This document shows, one piece after another, positions 7,101-10,574 of a stretch of DNA of 10,574 nucleotides. Source of the stretch: Sphingomonas sp. GTDB lineage: Bacteria; Pseudomonadota; Alphaproteobacteria; Sphingomonadales; Sphingomonadaceae. How positions within the stretch are numbered: the stretch's first letter is position 1; the number at the start of each line of letters is the position of its first letter. A program made the translations under genes and the position numbers. The DNA lies in NCBI GenBank assembly GCA_030146605.1, contig JASLBO010000073.1:1-10574 (forward strand), in the 5' to 3' direction. The notes under the pieces were generated by a model. That model searched no databases. It saw only the letters and a program-made list of their open reading frames with translations, and was not told the origin of the DNA.

Positions 7101-7340
7101 ACGCTGTCGCGCATCGAGACGGCGGTGCGCTCGGGGCGCATCCCCGACGACGAAGCGGATGCGCTACGTGTCTTGGCGCACCAACTCGCAGGGACGGCCG
7201 GCATGTTCGGGGACGCAGCGCTGGGCGACCTCGCGCGAAATCTGGAGCTCGGCCTGGAGGCGTGGTCCTTCGAGGAACGGTTGGAACGAACCGCCTCTCT
7301 GTATCAGCAGCTTGTCGCGGTCGGGGCACCTGAAGCCTAG
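4110..7340 (+). CDS. Soluble hybrid sensor histidine kinase (GAF-PAS-PAS-PAS-HisKA-HATPase-REC-Hpt), 1076 aa
   Basis: A multistep phosphorelay kinase. In order, with numbering from the ATG at 4110: GAF (about 30-175); PAS1 (about 215-335), PAS2 (342-455) and PAS3 (460-578); HisKA with SHELRTPLNS and phospho-acceptor His604; an HATPase domain with N box NLLSNAVKF (Asn722), G1 DTGSGI (754-759) and G2 GGTGLGLAI (783-791); a receiver with ILVVDD and MDCQMPVMDG, phospho-acceptor Asp895; and a C-terminal Hpt-like domain with AHQLAGTAGMFG, His1024. All catalytic residues are present. No membrane span or signal peptide is seen, so it should sense an internal or diffusible cue through GAF/PAS. A TTG at 4077 opens the frame 11 codons earlier; the ATG is preferred, with only a weak purine-rich site upstream. 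The final regulator that would take phosphate from His1024 is not in the window. It converges on the polysaccharide operon. Confidence 0.95.
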   Translation: MSHHDRIALPGQRHDLTASDDRVQRLEALARAQSRLAEAELDLEEFMQLVVDELEQLVGPAAVVLELVDGGDMVYRATSAPLAAFKGFRIRREGSLSGLCVEQRELLVCHDTRVDLRVNAEACERTGVRSMICCPLIRRGKATGALKICSDVPNRFAGEDVHALRLLTSALASEIGKQVRHEQTTRRLAQQSRSMQALSLEVRERLDLESTLRSREQRLAGIIANAQQAIITMTSEGVITCWNKQAEVTFGWTEGEALGRDLAELIIPSDIRPMHVAGLRRFVAAGKGTLIGRTIEVQALHRSGAVIPVELAINAIRLGDGWEFTALLHNISERRKKTAQFENAFNHAPIGMALVGLEGAFLRVNAAFCNIVGYSADELEKLEFRAVTHPADVALGTIEIKDLIARSISSFELDKRYVHKSGRSVWVRLCVSLVEAEDGSPQHLIAQVEDMTNEREAENRYRLMATNTTDMITTTDLEGRVTFISPACQKILGLDPNSLLGTRAFDFVHAEDLPRLRREYSRLIGSGSADPVRWRAQRTDGEWIWLESSIGVLKDEQQDEPTGYIDVVRDITDRKKREDALDEARSKAEQAVKSKSDFVANVSHELRTPLNSIIGFSHLLTEAPELGEETRRRVKLIHSAGQALRGVIDNVLDFSKLEASSVELDCAPFDLLEFARETVALMEPQAVAKDLELRALLSPDVPGWVTGDTGRLRQVVLNLLSNAVKFTQEGAVTFTAWPVGKEGVDRKLRFEVRDTGSGIPAERMNTLFSRFVQGGAGIAAHYGGTGLGLAISRQLVELMQGQIGVTSKPAEGSTFWFEVPLPTATPEPGRRPSDGARRLVGFSGKRILVVDDVDLNRDLMLATLSRYNVEVSVATNGAEAVDAVLNGAYDLVLMDCQMPVMDGFTATQTIRAAGVAQSAVPIVALTASAQPAHLQRCSQAGMNDHLTKPLDEKQLERALGRLLAQEAPAKAVAPVMPGPQTAAKLSLAERYANRRQSTLSRIETAVRSGRIPDDEADALRVLAHQLAGTAGMFGDAALGDLARNLELGLEAWSFEERLERTASLYQQLVAVGAPEA

Positions 7341-7478
7341 CGCCGCAAGCCTCGATGCGCTTCCTCCAATTGATCAACTGGCAGCGTCGTGCCACCGAGG
7401 CGGGGCGCGGGCCGCTCCACGGGCTGTCGTTTACTTGCGCGGTGCCTAACGTCATCGCACAGAGTGCGGGCAGCGCCG

Positions 7479-7498
7479 GGAGGGAGGCGCGGCCCTCC
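7479..7498. terminator. Possible hairpin terminator between the convergent kinase and glycosyltransferase genes
   Basis: GGAGGG (7479-7484) and CCCTCC (7493-7498) are perfect 6-bp inverted repeats around an 8-base GC-rich loop. They lie 15 bases past the glycosyltransferase stop and within the 172-bp convergent gap. No T-run follows on either strand, so factor-independent termination is doubtful. Confidence 0.35.
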
Positions 7499-7512
7499 TC
7501 GCCGCGCACCGG

Positions 7513-8952
7513 TTAGCTACGGCTGAAGCCGGCACGCCCGGCAGCCGCCCAAGTCGTATCGTTGCGTAAGAAGCGCCACACCCCGCGCAGCCGGAATACA
7601 AGGTTAGCCTGTCGATAGCCGAAGTTCTCGATCAGCGCGGCCACCGCGATGAGGAACAGGTCGCGCGCGCTCGGCGTGCGGCGAAGCTGGAGTTCCTCCA
7701 GCGCCAGCGTTCCCAAGGAAATCGCCGTCCCGAACAGCACCGTCAGCGAAAAGAACGCCACCACCATCGTGCCGCTGGTGAGGCCCAGCGCATAGAGCAG
7801 CGGCACCACCAGATAGCCGAACAGCTCGCAAGGGGGCCCAAGCACGTCCTCGATGACGATCAGCGGCATGCCGATCATCCCGATCCGGCCATAACGCGGA
7901 TTGAATATCATCCGCCGGTGCCGCACCAGCGTTTCCAGCGCGCCCTGCTCCCAGCGCGAACGCTGGTTGCGCAGCCCCTTCCATTCGGCCGGCGCATCGG
8001 TCCAGCAGACCACTTCGGGCACGAAGCCGACGCGATAGCGCCGCCGCCGCTCGCGCATATGGCGGTGGATGCGGGTGATGATCTCCAGGTCCTCGCCTAC
8101 TGTGTCATGGCGATAGCCCCCGATCTCGATCAGCACCGATCGGCGGAAGATGCCGAACGCGCCCGAAATCAGCATCAGCACGCCAAGCTCGGCATTAGCT
8201 ATCCGCGCGGTGAGGAAGGCGCGCAGATATTCGAGGATCTGGAATCGCGGCAGCCAGCCCGAGGGCAGCCTGATCTGGCGGACGTGCCCGCCCTCGACGA
8301 TCGAACCATTGGCAATGCGGATCGCCCCACCGATCGCCACCAGACCTCCGTCATCGGCCATGAACGGCTCGGTTGCGCGCAGCAGCCCGTCGGGCTCGAT
8401 GATCGAATCGGCGTCGATCACGCACACCAGCTCGGCGGTCGCGAAGCCGATCCCGGCGTTGACTGCATCGGCCTTGCGGCCGTTTTCCTTGTCGACCAGC
8501 AGCAGATTTGGGTGCTTGCGCGAGGCATAGACGCCCAGGATGCGGGTCTTCTGGAGCACCGCAAGTTGCTCACGTTCGATCGGCTCCATCTCGAACTCGT
8601 CGATCAGCGTGCGCAACGTTGAGTCGGTCGATCCGTCATTGACGACGATCACTTCGTAATCGGGATATTCGAGCGAAAGCAGTCCGCGGATGCTGTCGGC
8701 GATCGACAGCTCCTCGTTGAACGAAGGCGCGATCACCGACACGCCCGGCGCCAGATCGGCATAGCGCGCCCACAGGTCATAGCCTCTCGTGGCAGGCCGT
8801 ATCCGCACCTGGAAGAACCGCGCCGCCACGACCAGCTGGAAGGTAGAAACGATGTTGCGCACGCTGACGACCACGAAGCAGATCAGGCCCATCCCCATCA
8901 GCAGCGCGGCGGCGGCGCGCCCGGCCCAATCGGCGACCAGCTCCCAGGTCAA
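7513..8952 (-). CDS. Membrane family 2 glycosyltransferase, processive type, 479 aa
   Basis: Predicted to polymerise or transfer sugars from a nucleotide-sugar at the inner membrane. An N-terminal span (about 15-45) precedes the GT2 domain: VSVIAPSFNEE (71-81), VVNDGS with Asp106, the DAD metal/UDP site (180-182), GED with the catalytic-base candidate Asp288, and QRSRW (330-334), the QxxRW motif of processive synthases such as BcsA, PgaC and NodC. Three or so C-terminal spans follow (about 367-390, 394-416, 431-448). No PilZ domain is present. The frame is open far upstream to 9891, but that part is the shadow of the next gene. The real start is probably TTG at 8950-8952, overlapping the upstream TGA as TTGA, with GAAGGG six bases before it. 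This is translational coupling to the HEAT gene. The polymer made is unknown. Confidence 0.92.
   Translation of the reverse strand: MTWELVADWAGRAAAALLMGMGLICFVVVSVRNIVSTFQLVVAARFFQVRIRPATRGYDLWARYADLAPGVSVIAPSFNEELSIADSIRGLLSLEYPDYEVIVVNDGSTDSTLRTLIDEFEMEPIEREQLAVLQKTRILGVYASRKHPNLLLVDKENGRKADAVNAGIGFATAELVCVIDADSIIEPDGLLRATEPFMADDGGLVAIGGAIRIANGSIVEGGHVRQIRLPSGWLPRFQILEYLRAFLTARIANAELGVLMLISGAFGIFRRSVLIEIGGYRHDTVGEDLEIITRIHRHMRERRRRYRVGFVPEVVCWTDAPAEWKGLRNQRSRWEQGALETLVRHRRMIFNPRYGRIGMIGMPLIVIEDVLGPPCELFGYLVVPLLYALGLTSGTMVVAFFSLTVLFGTAISLGTLALEELQLRRTPSARDLFLIAVAALIENFGYRQANLVFRLRGVWRFLRNDTTWAAAGRAGFSRS
8949..8952 (-). promoter_or_regulatory. TTGA stop/start overlap with GAAGGG ribosome site (8959-8964)
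   Basis: The HEAT gene's TGA (8949-8951) shares bases with the TTG (8950-8952) that best fits the glycosyltransferase start. GAAGGG precedes it by six bases. The arrangement implies re-initiation by the same ribosomes and fixed stoichiometry of the two products. Confidence 0.65.
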
Positions 8953-9923
8953 ACTACGCCCTTCAGCACGCCCGCTGCCGCGCGTGCGCGCAGCCGCACC
9001 CACACCGACGCTTCGTCGCAAAGCGACTCGATCTTCGGCAGCGCCGATCGCAGCCCCATGGTCGCGCAGGCCCGCACCGCCTCGCCGCGAACCTGCTCGT
9101 CGGGATCGTCGAGCAGCGGTAATATCCAGCGCGCTGCCGCCGGATGATTGAGCCGGGCGCTCGCGCGTACGGCGTCGAGCCGCACTTCGGCATCGGAATC
9201 CCGGGCAGCCTCCTTCAGCGTCGGAAGCGCCGAATAGTCCTCGGTCCAACCTAGCGCATCGACGACGAGCGCGCGCGTCGCCGGAGCAATCGGTTGCGCT
9301 ATCAGCGCCAGCAGCTCCTCGGTCCGATGCGGTGCCAGCGCGCGCAAGAGCGCGTGGTGCAGCGGCGTGATCGTCACGCGGTCCAGATCGAGCGCCTCGA
9401 GCAGCACTCCGGCGGGCGGCAACGCGCCAAGCCGGGCGAGTTGCGCCGCCGCTTCGAGCCGCACGGCCGCTTCGGCATCGCTTTCCAGCGTTGCCGTAAG
9501 CGCGGCGACGGCCTGTTCGCCCCCCACCCCGCCCAGCGTGCGCACTGCGTCCACGCGGCGGGCCGCCCGACGCCGGCGCAGCTTGGCGACCACCTTGTCG
9601 AGCAGCCGGTTGTCCTCGACGAAGGCGACCAGCCGCGCGCGGTCTTCGCCGCGCACCAGCCGCCCCAGGTGCGCCACTGCGGCCAGTCGGTCGCCGATCG
9701 AAGCCTTTGCATAGGCCTCGCCCGTCGCTGTGCCGCCGGGGATCAGCCCCATGATCTCGCGCGTGAGTGCCCGGCTGTTGGCCAGCGTCGCCACCGCGTG
9801 CCGTTCGCTCCAGCCGCGCCGCATCACCAGGAACAGCAGCAGCGCTGCCATCGCCAGGGAGCCGTAAAGCGCCACCAGGATCGCGATCCACGCAACCTCA
9901 TCGGCGATGGCGCTCATCAGCAT
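8949..9923 (-). CDS. Membrane-anchored HEAT-repeat protein, 324 aa
   Basis: A single membrane span at about 11-34 (within AWIAILVALYGSLAMAALLLF) is followed by a short basic RRGWSER stretch, which places the rest in the cytoplasm. From about residue 75 to the end, pairs of amphipathic helices of 28-32 residues recur, typical of HEAT/PBS-lyase-like repeats. Examples are RRVDAVRTLG (122-131), AVRLEAAAQLARLG (153-166), TRALVVDALG (216-225), AEVRLDAVRASARLN (245-259), EQVRGEAVRACATMG (276-290) and VWVRLRARAAAG (307-318). Such solenoids bind other proteins; no catalytic motif is seen. The start ATG at 9921-9923 lies one base after the barrel gene's stop, with Met3 (9917) as alternative, and its stop overlaps the glycosyltransferase start. 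I infer an assembly or regulatory scaffold for the glycosyltransferase. The partner is not shown by sequence. Confidence 0.88.
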   Translation of the reverse strand: MLMSAIADEVAWIAILVALYGSLAMAALLLFLVMRRGWSERHAVATLANSRALTREIMGLIPGGTATGEAYAKASIGDRLAAVAHLGRLVRGEDRARLVAFVEDNRLLDKVVAKLRRRRAARRVDAVRTLGGVGGEQAVAALTATLESDAEAAVRLEAAAQLARLGALPPAGVLLEALDLDRVTITPLHHALLRALAPHRTEELLALIAQPIAPATRALVVDALGWTEDYSALPTLKEAARDSDAEVRLDAVRASARLNHPAAARWILPLLDDPDEQVRGEAVRACATMGLRSALPKIESLCDEASVWVRLRARAAAGVLKGVV

Positions 9924-9924
9924 G

Positions 9925-10574
9925 TCAGAGCCTGAGCTGCAGGCCCAGGGTCAGGCTCTTGCGGGTATAGCTTTCGGTGCGACGTTCATATTCGCCGGTG
10001 GCGCGCAGGGTCACACGCTCGGCCACCGCCAATGCTGCTCCCACGAACACCGATCGCACGCGCCGCGTGATCCCCGCTTCGGTGTCCGGATAGGTCGCGG
10101 CGCCCGCGAACAGCAGCGAACCGTCGTTCATTTCGGTGTCGAGCCGCCCGGACCAGCCGCTGCGATGCGTGCCGGTCTCGTCCCACAAATTGATCATCCG
10201 CACCGTGGCGTTGCTGTCGAGCGCCGGAACGCCCAGCCGTGCCATCGGCTCGACCGCAGTGATATGCGGGTCGCCGTAATTCGCATGGCGCAGGTCGGCC
10301 CCAAGTGTCAGGTTGGGCAGCACGTCGGCCTCCACGCCTCCACGCACGCTCCAGCGCTCGCGGAAATCGGCGTCTGGCGTGCCCGCAGCCGCGACATAGC
10401 CGCGCCATTGCGGCGAGAAGCGATAGTCCAGCCGGGCGATCAGGCGCGTGTCGACCGCCACTTCGCGATCCTCGCGCTCAATTTCGGCGGCTAGCGTCGC
10501 GCCCTCGGCCACCTCACCGAAAACGCCCAGCGTCGTCGTCCACCAGGTTCGCCCGGGGCCGCGGTCAAGCTCTA
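9925..10574 (-). CDS. YaiO-family outer-membrane beta-barrel protein (5' end beyond the window)
   Basis: About 215 residues are visible, open through the right edge. A GTG at 10510-10512 lies inside the domain and is not the start. The sequence is a run of short amphipathic strands alternating with turns, typical of an outer-membrane barrel: RTWWTTTLGVFGE, DTRLIARLDYRFS, WRGYVAAAGTP, NLTLGADLRHANYGD, TVRMINLWDE, GSLLFAGAATYPD, RVSVFVGAALAVAER-like strands and a final SLTLGLQLRL. The TPDADFRERW and DLRHANY segments are characteristic of the YaiO barrel domain. The chain ends in Leu and not the usual aromatic residue. The signal peptide and any N-terminal TPR region would lie outside the window. 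It is the first visible gene of the operon, with the HEAT gene one base downstream. Likely role: outer-membrane exit or anchoring for the polymer made by the glycosyltransferase. Confidence 0.82.
   Translation of the reverse strand, partial: ELDRGPGRTWWTTTLGVFGEVAEGATLAAEIEREDREVAVDTRLIARLDYRFSPQWRGYVAAAGTPDADFRERWSVRGGVEADVLPNLTLGADLRHANYGDPHITAVEPMARLGVPALDSNATVRMINLWDETGTHRSGWSGRLDTEMNDGSLLFAGAATYPDTEAGITRRVRSVFVGAALAVAERVTLRATGEYERRTESYTRKSLTLGLQLRL

Noticed and set aside
8953..9891. Upstream extension of the glycosyltransferase frame giving a 792-residue protein
   Set aside because: The added residues are low-complexity Arg/Ala/Gly sequence, the shadow of the HEAT gene, which has the coherent repeat pattern. 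The TTG at 8952 with a ribosome site explains the start.
9294..10494. Long plus-strand open frames opposite the HEAT and barrel genes
   Set aside because: They are shadows of minus-strand genes with clear repeat and barrel patterns. Their products are rich in His, Arg and Gln without domains.
1..10574. CRISPR arrays, insertion-sequence terminal repeats, rRNA
   Set aside because: No regularly spaced repeats, DDE transposase motifs or ribosomal RNA sequence were seen on either strand.

Overview
The window is GC-rich, densely coded DNA. Its protein families and gene order (YaiO-type barrel / HEAT protein / family 2 glycosyltransferase, a long serine recombinase without zinc-ribbon cysteines, a GAF-PAS hybrid kinase) point to an alphaproteobacterium, most likely a sphingomonad (Sphingomonadales). 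No rRNA, tRNA or CRISPR array was seen.

Left part (1-1043) is a mosaic. It holds the 3' end of an unrecognised gene (1-246). A stranded internal piece of an NfrB-like glycosyltransferase gene follows (about 319-603). Then comes a compact unit too short for routine gene calling: a GAAC-N7-GAAC direct repeat matching the alphaproteobacterial LexA (SOS) operator (769-783), a ribosome site, and a 35-codon single-membrane-span peptide gene (816-923). Three consecutive inverted repeats follow (936-954, 967-994, 1007-1039); the last is probably a terminator shared with the convergent recombinase. The SOS-type operator plus micro-membrane-protein is the most interesting item in the window.

Middle part (1044-4109). 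A complete 586-residue large serine recombinase lies on the minus strand (1044-2804), then 413 bp with no convincing gene, then a plus-strand GNAT acetyltransferase (3218-3889) with an unusual C-terminal tail. Together with the broken glycosyltransferase piece, the recombinase suggests a site of past integration and rearrangement. Element boundaries could not be fixed.

Right part (4110-10574). A soluble multi-sensor hybrid histidine kinase (GAF, three PAS, HisKA, HATPase, REC, Hpt) runs on the plus strand to 7340. It converges on a tightly coupled minus-strand operon read from the right edge: a YaiO-family outer-membrane beta-barrel (partial), a membrane-anchored HEAT-repeat protein one base later, and a processive-type family 2 glycosyltransferase starting at a TTG that overlaps the previous stop. 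The operon looks like a small polysaccharide synthesis and export module: glycosyltransferase in the inner membrane, HEAT scaffold at the membrane, barrel in the outer membrane. The kinase has no partner regulator in the window, so any link to the operon is positional only.
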